A DNA stretch of 6,514 bases from an uncultured Myxococcales bacterium (GTDB lineage Bacteria; Myxococcota_A; UBA9042): assembly GCA_937915965.1 (NCBI GenBank), contig CALGHC010000051.1, positions 1 to 6,514 of the forward strand, in the 5' to 3' direction. The notes under the pieces are model-generated. The model had not been told where the DNA came from. It saw only the letters and a list, made by a program, of their open reading frames with translations, and ran no database searches. Both the position numbers and the translations under genes were made by a program. Below are positions 1 through 5,716 of this stretch, piece by piece. Every line of letters begins with the position of its first letter. Position 1 is the first letter of the stretch.

Positions 1-139
1 GCCCGTACAGCAGGGTCACGGTCGTCGGAACCGCGCGCTCTGAGGCGCTCGTGTTGGCCGTCGACGCGTCGGCGAGCGCGCGGTGAACGACGTCGAGGCA
101 GTAGTGGGTGGTCGAGACGACCGCGAGAAGCTTGGGCAT
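1..139 (-). CDS. Partial CDS, N-terminal 46 codons of an unidentified alpha/beta protein (possibly UspA-like)
   Basis: An open frame reads MPKLLAVVSTTHYCL at its N terminus and leaves the window still open. The ATG (139-137) shares its A with the TAA stop of the transporter upstream (TAATG). A good ribosome binding site, GGAGG at 151-147, lies 7 nt before it, so translation is almost certainly coupled to the transporter. The visible part has a short hydrophobic strand (LLAVV), a helix-like stretch (CLDVVHRALADA), a polar loop and a second hydrophobic strand (VTLLYG). That order resembles the start of a universal stress protein domain, and Usp proteins are often encoded beside membrane transporters. 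The resemblance is weak and no nucleotide-binding motif is in view, so the function is open. The gene is real with good confidence; the family is a guess. Confidence 0.6.
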   Translation of the reverse strand, partial: MPKLLAVVSTTHYCLDVVHRALADASTANTSASERAVPTTVTLLYG

Positions 140-1593
140 TACCTTGCCTCCAAGGACAACAACATGGGCCACAGCAGCCAGGCCGACAGCATCAAGGCGG
201 CCCAGCATATGTGGTTGAGGATCAGCCCCGCGACCAGGGTGTCGCGACTGCGCAGATATCCGGTCGAAAACACCATCGACATGGCGGGGGTGCTCGTCGG
301 CAGAACGTGGGCCGCCCCGGACGCGAAGACCGTCATGAAGACCATCATGCGCGGGTCGATACCGAGGTCGCCGGCCATTCCCAGCGCCATCGGCAGCATC
401 AGGACGATCACCGCGGAGTTGCTGGCGACCTCTGTGAGAATCAAGGCAGCGTAGGAGAGGACGGCGAGGGCCACCAGGCCACCGGTGTCGGTGTTGGCGA
501 GCACGCCGTGCACGGCCCAGGTGATCGCCCCGGAGCGCTCCAGCGCGCCGGCGAGGGCGACGGCGCCGCCGAACATCAGGATTGTGCCCCAGGAGACGAA
601 CTGCTCGACCTCGTCCCACTCGGCGAGGCGCAAGGCGAAGAGGCTGCCGGCGCCGAGCAGGGCGATCGAGCCCATGCCGACCTGCTGTCCCCACAACGCC
701 AGCGCCGCAACCATCAGGACGAGCACCGCGATGGTCGCCAGCTCGCGCCGCGAGATCGAGCCTTGCTTGACCACCTGCTGGTGCAGCCAGGTGTAGGCGG
801 CGCGGGTATCGACGCCTTCGGGCGGAAAGGCGAGGCGCAAGACCACCCAGCCGCCAGCGGTCGACAGCGCGACCATCGGCAGCGCGGCGAGACTGAAGTC
901 GAGGAAGCCGATGTCGGATGTAGCAGAGTGGCCACCAAAGTCGGCGAAGATGCCCAACGCGAGGCCGGCGCGAGCGGAGCCCAGGAGGGTGAGGTTCGAG
1001 CCGACTACCGTACCCCAGGCCATCGAAAGCAGCAGGCGCCGGGCGAGCCGGCCATCGTTTGTCAGGTGCAGCGCGGCGATGATCTCGAGGACGATCGGCA
1101 GCAACATCGCCGCGACGGCATGGCTGACGATCACACTGCATAGGAGGGTCGCGAGCAGGAGCACACCCAGGGCGAGGCGTTCCTCCGAACCGGACAGAAG
1201 CTGCAGCAGGTGCAAGGCGAGGCGGCGTGCGAGGCCGGTGCGGGTCATGACCGCCGCCATGATGAAGACGCCGACAATGAAGAAGACCGCCTGGTTGCCA
1301 AAGAGCGCCAGCGTCTCGCCCGGACTGAGGACGCCCAGCACGGCGACCAGCGCCATGCCGACCATCGAGGTAACCGGCAAGGGCACTGGGCCGGTGAACC
1401 ACCAGACCACGCACAGGCCGAGGACCGCGACGCAGCGCTGAGCGGCGACGGGAGGGTCGCCAGGCAGGGGGAGGGCGAGCAGCAAGCCGAAGACTGCGAG
1501 CCCGCCCAAGAGCCCGGCGTGGCGCACGAGTGCCCGCAGGCGGCGACGACGTCGCACTGGCAGCTCGCTGTGGCCGGGTCCGCTCGACGTCAC
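139..1593 (-). CDS. SLC13/DASS-like membrane anion transporter (permease)
   Basis: A 484-residue integral membrane protein, close to the usual DASS/ion-transporter size, with many hydrophobic segments (for example residues 25-42, 53-70, 77-90, 102-117, 140-170, 283-305, 332-350, 370-400, 456-480). The two halves carry the family's internal repeat. The second SNT-type hairpin reads ASNSAVIVLMLP (390-401), followed by a conserved tail HVLPTSTPAMSMVFSTGYL (429-447). The first hairpin reads VSHAVAAMLLP (156-166), where S-N-T is replaced by S-H-A, followed by GSNLTLLGSARA (198-209). The family moves dicarboxylates, sulfate, phosphate or related anions, usually with Na+; substrate and coupling ion cannot be read here. 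I chose the GTG at 1593, not the longer upstream frame, because it overlaps the cytochrome stop (GTGA), is preceded by GGGGAG (1602-1597), and the upstream extension is non-hydrophobic and Arg-rich. A GTG at 1557 is an alternative. It is the second gene of a coupled operon. Confidence 0.85.
   Translation of the reverse strand: MTSSGPGHSELPVRRRRRLRALVRHAGLLGGLAVFGLLLALPLPGDPPVAAQRCVAVLGLCVVWWFTGPVPLPVTSMVGMALVAVLGVLSPGETLALFGNQAVFFIVGVFIMAAVMTRTGLARRLALHLLQLLSGSEERLALGVLLLATLLCSVIVSHAVAAMLLPIVLEIIAALHLTNDGRLARRLLLSMAWGTVVGSNLTLLGSARAGLALGIFADFGGHSATSDIGFLDFSLAALPMVALSTAGGWVVLRLAFPPEGVDTRAAYTWLHQQVVKQGSISRRELATIAVLVLMVAALALWGQQVGMGSIALLGAGSLFALRLAEWDEVEQFVSWGTILMFGGAVALAGALERSGAITWAVHGVLANTDTGGLVALAVLSYAALILTEVASNSAVIVLMLPMALGMAGDLGIDPRMMVFMTVFASGAAHVLPTSTPAMSMVFSTGYLRSRDTLVAGLILNHICWAALMLSAWLLWPMLLSLEAR
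147..151 (-). promoter_or_regulatory. Ribosome binding site inside the transporter gene, for the partial downstream gene
   Basis: GGAGG on the minus strand, 7 nt before the ATG at 139. It lies in the last codons of the transporter gene. It fixes the start of the partial gene and supports stop-start coupling through TAATG. Confidence 0.6.
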
Positions 1594-2777
1594 AGGCTCC
1601 CCAAGAACGTGAGCAGCGAGGCACGGGCCGCTGGGTCGAGGCGCTTCCACGCGGCGCGGGCCTGGCTCGCCTCGCCACCATGTGCGTCGATCGCCGCGAC
1701 GAGATCGGCGGCGCGACCATCGTGCAAGAAACGTTGACGCCAGCGCAGGCCCCACAGCGCCGTCGTGCGCCACCAGCGCGCCTCGTCGGCGTCGTCGGCG
1801 ACGTCGCCGCGTGCATCGGTCAGACCGGCGCCGAGGTCGTGACGGATCCCGTCGCTAAAGATCTCAGTGAGATCGAGCAAGGTCGGCTGGTGACAGCCAG
1901 CGCAGCTGCAGCGGTGAAACACCAGCTCGCCATCCCGGACCGAGTCGCGCGACAAGACCGGCGGGGGCGCCAATCCCGCGACGAAGGCGGTCAGCCGCTC
2001 GACGGCGGCGTCGCCCAGGCCGCCGCGATCCGCCGCGATTCCCTGCCATCGCTGGACCTCGCCGCGCACGGCCTCGCGCAGGTTGGCGATCCGGGCGCGT
2101 CGGCCGTACCGACCAATGCGATGGGTGTCGTCGTCAATGACCTCGCCGACGACCGAGCCACGGATGCCGTCGTTGTTGCGATCGTCGGGATCGGGGAGCG
2201 GGCCGAGGTACTTGTCCGCGATCCGGTCCAGGCCGCCGATCCCGAAGAGCGGTGGCACCTGGTTGGGACCGGCCGGGCCCGCGCCGACGTCGCGGCCGCC
2301 GCCGACGACCGGGCCTGAGTGACACACGGCGCACGGCGTCGGCGCACGCCCGTCTGCCGCGCCGGTGCCGCCCGACCAGGTCGGCTGGCCCCGAAAAGCG
2401 CGACGGCCATCATAGAACGCGAGCGAGTCCGAGATGCTGAGGTCCGCGAGAGGCCCTCCGACCTGATCCGGGGCCGGGCAATCGACGATCTCGTCCCACA
2501 GCGACGCGACGGCGGCGAGATGAGTCGCCTCCAGCGCGCGCGGCAGGACCGGTCCGACGGGCGCCGGGCCACGGTCGGCCGCAGCCTCGGTGGTCGCGGA
2601 GACCTCGATGGGGACAGAGGGCGGGAGGCCGTCGACGAAGGATCCGGGGGCCACGCCGGCGGCGACCGGCGCGGCGCCGCCGGTAGAGGCCGAGGCGACG
2701 CCCGCCGCCGTGATTGCGAGCGTCGAGACGACCAGGATCGCGCTTGCCACAACGGCGCTGCGATGGCGTGCGCGCAT
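1590..2777 (-). CDS. Exported di-heme c-type cytochrome, DHOR/DUF1111 family (putative di-heme oxidoreductase/peroxidase-like)
   Basis: A 395-residue precursor. The ATG at 2777 has an ideal AGGAGG 6 nt upstream and opens a classical Sec signal: MRARHR, a hydrophobic core (about 8-28) and an AxA-type cleavage site near VASA (residues 27-30). There are two CxxCH heme c sites: CAVCH (149-153) and CAGCH (292-296, in CSCAGCHQPTL). Between them is the DHOR signature PPLFGIGGLDRI (175-186), then PDPDDRNNDGIRG (195-207) and GRYGRRA (222-228). The C terminus keeps the family pattern: HDLGAGLTD (313-321), WRTTALWGL (336-344), FLHDGRAADL (350-359), HGGEA (366-370) and LLTFLGSL. The product is predicted to be periplasmic or exported; family members are related to di-heme peroxidases but mostly uncharacterised, so the electron partner and substrate are unknown. 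At 395 residues it is rather short for the family; the stretch between the signal and heme 1 is low in complexity (Ala/Pro-rich). It is first in a coupled operon with the transporter. Confidence 0.88.
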   Translation of the reverse strand: MRARHRSAVVASAILVVSTLAITAAGVASASTGGAAPVAAGVAPGSFVDGLPPSVPIEVSATTEAAADRGPAPVGPVLPRALEATHLAAVASLWDEIVDCPAPDQVGGPLADLSISDSLAFYDGRRAFRGQPTWSGGTGAADGRAPTPCAVCHSGPVVGGGRDVGAGPAGPNQVPPLFGIGGLDRIADKYLGPLPDPDDRNNDGIRGSVVGEVIDDDTHRIGRYGRRARIANLREAVRGEVQRWQGIAADRGGLGDAAVERLTAFVAGLAPPPVLSRDSVRDGELVFHRCSCAGCHQPTLLDLTEIFSDGIRHDLGAGLTDARGDVADDADEARWWRTTALWGLRWRQRFLHDGRAADLVAAIDAHGGEASQARAAWKRLDPAARASLLTFLGSL

Positions 2778-2783
2778 GACGAG

Positions 2784-2789
2784 CCTCCT
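2784..2789 (-). promoter_or_regulatory. Strong ribosome binding site deciding the DHOR cytochrome start
   Basis: AGGAGG on the minus strand, 6 nt before the ATG at 2777. It selects this ATG over a GTG at 2894 in the same frame, which would lie inside the repeat element and would place 39 extra residues ahead of the signal peptide. Confidence 0.75.
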
Positions 2790-2871
2790 ACCGATGGCGC
2801 TCGCCGCTGAACTTGCGGCGACATTCAGAGCCGAAGGGTAGGCGAGCGCGACCATCACGCGCAATGGCGCG

Positions 2872-2882
2872 CTGCTGGCAGG
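2872..2882. repeat. Left copy of the 11-bp direct repeat flanking the MITE-like element
   Basis: CTGCTGGCAGG, identical to 3053-3063 and immediately outside the left inverted repeat. The identity does not extend past 11 bases on either side. It is the candidate target-site duplication. Confidence 0.65.
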
Positions 2883-2949
2883 GGCGCGGCTCACAATTCC
2901 GGGTCAGCAGCCGCTCCCGTGATCGGCAGCCGTTCGCGTCTCTCTTCTT

Positions 2950-2998
2950 GGGGGTCGGGGCTCGACCCCCAGCGGCAAGAAGCGTGGTTCTTGCCGCT
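2950..2998. repeat. Two adjacent perfect hairpins inside the MITE-like element
   Basis: Hairpin one: GGGGGTC (2950-2956), a 7-nt loop and GACCCCC (2964-2970). Hairpin two follows without a gap: AGCGGCAAGAA (2971-2981), loop GCGTGG and TTCTTGCCGCT (2988-2998), a perfect 11-bp stem. No T-run follows on either strand, so they are not classical intrinsic terminators, although strong RNA folding here could attenuate transcription leaving the sigma gene. Confidence 0.7.
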
Positions 2999-3010
2999 TC
3001 CCCACTGCGT

Positions 3011-3026
3011 GGCGGCGTTCGCCGCC
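3011..3026. repeat. GC-rich palindrome near the right inverted repeat of the MITE-like element
   Basis: GGCGGCG (3011-3017), TT, CGCCGCC (3020-3026): a 7-bp stem around two bases. It is the third hairpin of the element and sits just inside its right arm. Confidence 0.6.
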
Positions 3027-3052
3027 TGAGACCCGGAATTGGGAACCGCGCC

Positions 3053-3063
3053 CTGCTGGCAGG
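3053..3063. repeat. Right copy of the 11-bp direct repeat flanking the MITE-like element
   Basis: CTGCTGGCAGG, identical to 2872-2882 and immediately outside the right inverted repeat, 45 bp downstream of the stop codon of the sigma factor gene. Confidence 0.65.
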
Positions 3064-3107
3064 CGAGCTGGGAGTGCATCCAAGAGGGCGGTCAGCGACA
3101 CGCCACG

Positions 3108-3965
3108 TCAGGCGACTGCGAAGGCCGGGCTGAGCTTGCGGGCGAGCTTGCGCTTCAGGCCACGCTCAACCTGACGGACCCGCTCGCGGGTGATGCCGAA
3201 CTGCTTGCCGATATCTTGCAAGGTCGCCGGGTCATCCGAGAGCAGCCGCTGGTCGAGCACCACCTGCTCCTTGTCGGTGAGCCGCGCGCGCAGCACGTCG
3301 AGGCGCGCGCTGAGATCGAAGTCAACCTCGGCGCGCCCAAATGCGACCTCCGCGTCGTCGCCCGGCGCAGCCATGGTCTCTGCGAGGGTCATGCGACGGT
3401 CCTCGCTGACAGTCCCGTCGAGGTCGAGATAGTGGCGGGCCATGTTGGCGACCCGATGCCACTGGCCGACGTCGCCCGGGTCCTTGCGGCGGCGGGTCTT
3501 GCGCTCGGTCGGCGCCGCCACCGGCGGCGGCTTGGGGGTCTCGCCGGAAGGAGTCGTCGGATGGCGACCGAAGAGCAGGCGGCGCTGCGCCGAGGTGGGC
3601 AGGACGCGCACCAACGACCAGTGGCTGGCGACGTAGCTCTGGATGCACGCCTTGATCCACCAGACCGCGTAACTCAGCAGCCGATTGCCGTGGGTCGGGT
3701 CGAAACGTTGCACCGCGATCAGCAGGCCGACGTTGCCCTCCTGGATCAGATCGGTGAGGTCGAGGTCGTAGCCGCGATACTGACTGGCGACCTTGACGAC
3801 GAAGCGCAGGTTCGAGTTGACCAGCTTGCGGGAAGCAGCCGCGTCGCCCGTCTCGCGGAAGCGCACTGCGAGATCGTGCTCCTCTTCGGGTGTAAGCAAC
3901 GGGTAGCGGTTGGCCTCGCGGAGATACTGCTCAAGGCTGGTGCTGCGCATGTTGTCCCGTGCCAT
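3108..3965 (-). CDS. RpoH-like alternative sigma factor (sigma-70 family)
   Basis: A 285-residue protein, the usual RpoH length. Region 1.2 is SLEQYLREANRYPLLTPEEE (10-29). Region 2 spans about 46-120, with SNLRFVVKVASQYRG (51-65), the core-binding DLIQEGNVGLL (72-82) and the promoter-melting segment RLLSYAVWWIKACIQSYV (95-112). QRRLLFGRH (127-135) resembles the RpoH-box region. Region 4.2 is a helix-turn-helix, LQDIGKQFGITRERVRQVE (249-267). Residues 136-165 form an unusual Pro-rich then Arg/Lys-rich linker where region 3 normally begins. I prefer the ATG at 3965 because GGAGGG lies just upstream; the longer frame (ATG at 4112) would start upstream of the sigma-54 promoter at 4044-4059 and could not be read from it. 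The protein directs RNA polymerase to its own promoter set; stress or heat-shock control is the family's usual role but is not shown here. Transcription is likely sigma-54 dependent. Confidence 0.85.
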   Translation of the reverse strand: MARDNMRSTSLEQYLREANRYPLLTPEEEHDLAVRFRETGDAAASRKLVNSNLRFVVKVASQYRGYDLDLTDLIQEGNVGLLIAVQRFDPTHGNRLLSYAVWWIKACIQSYVASHWSLVRVLPTSAQRRLLFGRHPTTPSGETPKPPPVAAPTERKTRRRKDPGDVGQWHRVANMARHYLDLDGTVSEDRRMTLAETMAAPGDDAEVAFGRAEVDFDLSARLDVLRARLTDKEQVVLDQRLLSDDPATLQDIGKQFGITRERVRQVERGLKRKLARKLSPAFAVA

Positions 3966-3969
3966 CAGG

Positions 3970-3975
3970 CCCTCC
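3970..3975 (-). promoter_or_regulatory. Ribosome binding site deciding the sigma factor start
   Basis: GGAGGG on the minus strand, 4 nt before the ATG at 3965. Neither the ATG at 3977 nor the one at 3950 has as good a site, which favours the 285-residue product. Confidence 0.55.
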
Positions 3976-4043
3976 ATCGCGGGTTCATCGCGGCGCTGGT
4001 CAATCGCTGGGGCGCCGCGGTCCCCTCGCTGGTGGTGAAAGGG

Positions 4044-4059
4044 AGCAAGAGCCGTGCCA
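4044..4059 (-). promoter_or_regulatory. Sigma-54 (RpoN) promoter upstream of the RpoH-like gene
   Basis: The minus strand reads TGGCACGGCTCTTGCT, a full match to the sigma-54 consensus TGGCACG-N4-TTGCW, with the -24 GG (4058-4057) and -12 GC (4046-4045) exactly 10 bases apart. By the usual numbering the start site is near 4033, giving a leader of about 68 nt before the ATG at 3965. A T6 tract on the same strand (4069-4064) lies just upstream of the -24 element. A near-perfect palindrome centred about 108 bp upstream of the predicted start site is well placed as an activator site. Confidence 0.85.
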
Positions 4060-4129
4060 TCGCAAAAAAGTGTTGTCATTGTGGGAATGGCGACTAGCTT
4101 GCGCGCCGCCATGCGGAATCTGACGCACG

Positions 4130-4153
4130 CGATTGGGGAATATTCCGCAATCG
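4130..4153. promoter_or_regulatory. 24-bp near-perfect palindrome, candidate upstream activator site
   Basis: The halves are CGATTGGGGAAT (4130-4141) and ATTCCGCAATCG (4142-4153). Eleven of twelve base pairs are symmetric; only 4136/4147 break the dyad. The core half-site TGSGGAAT occurs a third time at 4112-4119, in the same orientation as the left half and 22 bp from it, about two helical turns. This arrangement about 108 bp upstream of a sigma-54 start site is typical for dimeric NtrC-type activators with Fis-like DNA-binding domains. That the bound protein is the activator encoded next door (4278-5666) is an inference. Confidence 0.65.
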
Positions 4154-4193
4154 GCCGCTGCGCGGCCCGCCGTCATCCTGGCTGAACTGGGGA

Positions 4194-4211
4194 GGCGGCA
4201 GATCAGCCGCC
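4194..4211 (-). terminator. Weak terminator-like hairpin downstream of the NtrC-type activator gene
   Basis: Read on the minus strand it is GGCGGC, loop TGATCT, GCCGCC, starting about 67 nt after the activator stop codon. No T-run follows, so it is not a standard intrinsic terminator. It is the only simple hairpin I see between the activator gene and the palindrome that could separate the two transcription units. Confidence 0.25.
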
Positions 4212-4230
4212 GCGGAGACGCGCGCGGACC

Positions 4231-4310
4231 GTCGCACTCAGGCGCCGTTGGCGCGGCGCGGCCGCGGGGCGTCGCGCTCAGGCGCCGTTGGCGCGGCGCG
4301 GGCGCGGGGC
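4231..4310. repeat. Two tandem 40-bp repeats at the 3' end of the activator gene
   Basis: Copy one is 4231-4270 and copy two is 4271-4310; they differ only at 4236/4276 and 4262/4302 (38/40). Copy two contains the last ten sense codons and the TGA stop (4278-4280) of the activator. Copy one lies entirely downstream of the stop, and because 40 is not a multiple of three it falls in another reading frame. It looks like a local tandem duplication of the gene end. Confidence 0.85.
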
Positions 4311-5666
4311 GTCGAGGCTGAACTTCTCCATCCGGTAGCGGATCTGGTCGCGGCTCATGCCGAGCAGCGCGGCCGCGCGGGTCTGGTTGCCGTCGGTCCG
4401 GTGGAGCGCCTGCTCGACAAGGTCACGCTCCAATTCCTCGAAGTTCAGACCATCGACGGGAAGATCGAGGGCGCGATCCCCGGCAGTGGCCCGCGGAGAG
4501 AGCATCATGAAATCGTCGGTGCCCAGCACGTCGCTATCGGCCAGCAGCACCGCTCGTTCGAGCGCATTCTTGAGCTCGCGGACGTTGCCGGGCCAGTGGT
4601 ATTGATCGAGATAGCTCAGCGCGGCGGGAGAGATCCCCTTGACGTCCTTGCGGAACTCGCGGCTGAAGACATCGACGAAGTAGGCGACCAGCTTGGGAAT
4701 GTCGCCGCCGCGGTCGCGCAGCGGTGGCAGCGTGACCGGCAGCACGCGCAGTCGGTAGTAGAGGTCCTCGCGGAAGGCGCCGTCGCGCACCGCGCCCTCC
4801 AGGTCGCGGTTGGTGGCGGCGACGATGCGCACGTCGACGACGATGTCGCGCGACCCACCGACTCGTTTGAAGGTCTTCTCCTCAAGAAAACGCAGCAGCT
4901 TGGCTTGCAGGGCCGGGGTCATCTCGCCGATCTCGTCGAGGAATACTGTGCCGCCGGCGGCGAGCTCAAGCAGGCCCTTCTTCTGCAACTTGGCGTCCGT
5001 GAAGGCGCCGCGCTCGTGGCCGAAGAGTTCGCTCTCAAGCAGCGACTCCTGCAGCGCGCTGCAGGTGATGTTCATGAACGGTCCGCCGCAGCGGTCGCTT
5101 TGGTAATGCAGCGCCTTGGCGACGAGATCCTTGCCCGTACCGCTCTCGCCCGTGACGAGGATCGTCGACGCGGGCGAACGCGCCACCTTCACCAGGAACT
5201 GCTTGGCCGCGCGCATCGCCGTAGAGTCTCCGATGATGCGATCAAAGGAGTAGGGAGCGGACTCGGACGCGCGCAGCGCCTTGACCGCGCGCCGCAGCTC
5301 GGTCGTCTCCAGGGCTTTCTCGACGAGCAGCTGCATCTCCTCGAGGTTCAGCGGCTTGTTGACGTAGTCGTAGGCGCCCTGGCGCATCGCCTCGACCGCC
5401 GCTTCGACGCTCGAGTAGCCGGTCATGAGGATGACCAGCGTATCGGGGGAGGCGACCTTGATCTTGGCCAGAAGCGACAGCCCGTCGGTGTCGGGCAGCC
5501 TGTAGTCGAGCAAGACGAGGTCGACGTCGCCTTCGTCGACGCGGGTGAGCGCTTCGCGACCGGTCTCTGCGTCGGCGATCTGATAGCCGGCCTCGCCCAG
5601 GTGCTCAGTGAGCGCCCAACGGATCAGCTTCTCGTCATCGACGACCAGGATCTGCGCTTGCGACAT
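4278..5666 (-). CDS. NtrC-type response regulator, sigma-54-dependent transcriptional activator (REC-AAA+-Fis HTH)
   Basis: A 462-residue protein of standard NtrC size. The receiver domain (1-120) has the acidic pair D10/D11, phospho-acceptor D54 in LLDYRLPDTDG, switch T82 and K104-P105. The AAA+ domain (about 143-375) has Walker A GESGTGKD (173-180), the sigma-54 contact loop written GAFTDA (220-225) instead of GAFTGA, Walker B FLDEIGE (242-248), sensor-type AATNRDL (283-289), FREDLYYRL (298-306) and HWPGNVRELKNALE (357-370). The C terminus is a Fis-type helix-turn-helix, GNQTRAAALLGMSRDQIRYR (426-445). Phosphorylation by a partner kinase should permit ring assembly and ATP-driven opening of sigma-54 promoter complexes. 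The ATG at 5666 puts the receiver right at the N terminus; its ribosome binding site is weak (GACGAG), and an ATG at 5723 would only add 19 non-domain residues. The gene lies 186 bp downstream of the receiver-only gene, and two perfect sigma-54 promoters flank the pair, obvious candidate targets. The cognate kinase is not in the window. Confidence 0.92.
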   Translation of the reverse strand: MSQAQILVVDDEKLIRWALTEHLGEAGYQIADAETGREALTRVDEGDVDLVLLDYRLPDTDGLSLLAKIKVASPDTLVILMTGYSSVEAAVEAMRQGAYDYVNKPLNLEEMQLLVEKALETTELRRAVKALRASESAPYSFDRIIGDSTAMRAAKQFLVKVARSPASTILVTGESGTGKDLVAKALHYQSDRCGGPFMNITCSALQESLLESELFGHERGAFTDAKLQKKGLLELAAGGTVFLDEIGEMTPALQAKLLRFLEEKTFKRVGGSRDIVVDVRIVAATNRDLEGAVRDGAFREDLYYRLRVLPVTLPPLRDRGGDIPKLVAYFVDVFSREFRKDVKGISPAALSYLDQYHWPGNVRELKNALERAVLLADSDVLGTDDFMMLSPRATAGDRALDLPVDGLNFEELERDLVEQALHRTDGNQTRAAALLGMSRDQIRYRMEKFSLDAPRPRRANGA

Positions 5667-5716
5667 GTTGCTCGTCGGGTCGTGGCCGACGCCCGGGGCG
5701 GCGGCGCGGAAAACGA

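Larger units (their letters stand above)
2883..3052. mobile_element. 170-bp MITE-like non-coding element with terminal inverted repeats
   Basis: The left end (2883-2905) begins GGCGCGGCTC and ends CAATTCCGGGTC. The right end (3030-3052), read on the minus strand, begins GGCGCGGTTC and ends CAATTCCGGGTC. The 23-bp arms match at 21 positions. An 11-bp direct repeat, CTGCTGGCAGG, abuts both outer ends exactly (2872-2882 and 3053-3063), as expected for a target-site duplication. The interior carries three back-to-back hairpins and no convincing gene. The element sits between the sigma-factor stop and the DHOR start, with its inner edge about 105 bp upstream of the DHOR ATG. Element boundaries and the direct repeat are seen directly; mobility is inferred. 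It is too short to encode a transposase, so it would depend on one elsewhere. An 11-bp duplication is long; among IS families the IS4 group is known for duplications of that size. Confidence 0.65.

Noticed and set aside
211..1143. Plus-strand open frame of 310 codons rich in Gly, Asp, His and Arg
   Set aside because: It mirrors the hydrophobic codons of the transporter on the other strand; the composition is an antisense artefact.
1594..1773. N-terminal extension of the transporter to a GTG at 1773
   Set aside because: The extra 60 residues are Arg/Pro-rich, overlap the conserved C terminus of the DHOR protein in another frame, and lack a ribosome binding site as well placed as that before 1593.
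2835..2864. Possible sigma-70 promoter for the DHOR operon on the minus strand (TTGCGC, 18 bp, TACCCT)
   Set aside because: Only partial matches to both boxes, which occur often by chance; kept as a weak idea because no better promoter is visible upstream of 2777.
2904..3101. Short minus-strand open frame of 65 codons within the intergenic element
   Set aside because: It is built largely from the inverted repeat and hairpins; the same peptide piece (GRGSQFRVS) arises on both strands from the inverted arms, which shows it is repeat sequence and not a gene.
3039..4097. Plus-strand open frame of 352 codons across the sigma factor gene
   Set aside because: It is antisense to clear sigma regions 1.2, 2 and 4.2, with no recognisable family motif of its own, and runs across the sigma-54 promoter.
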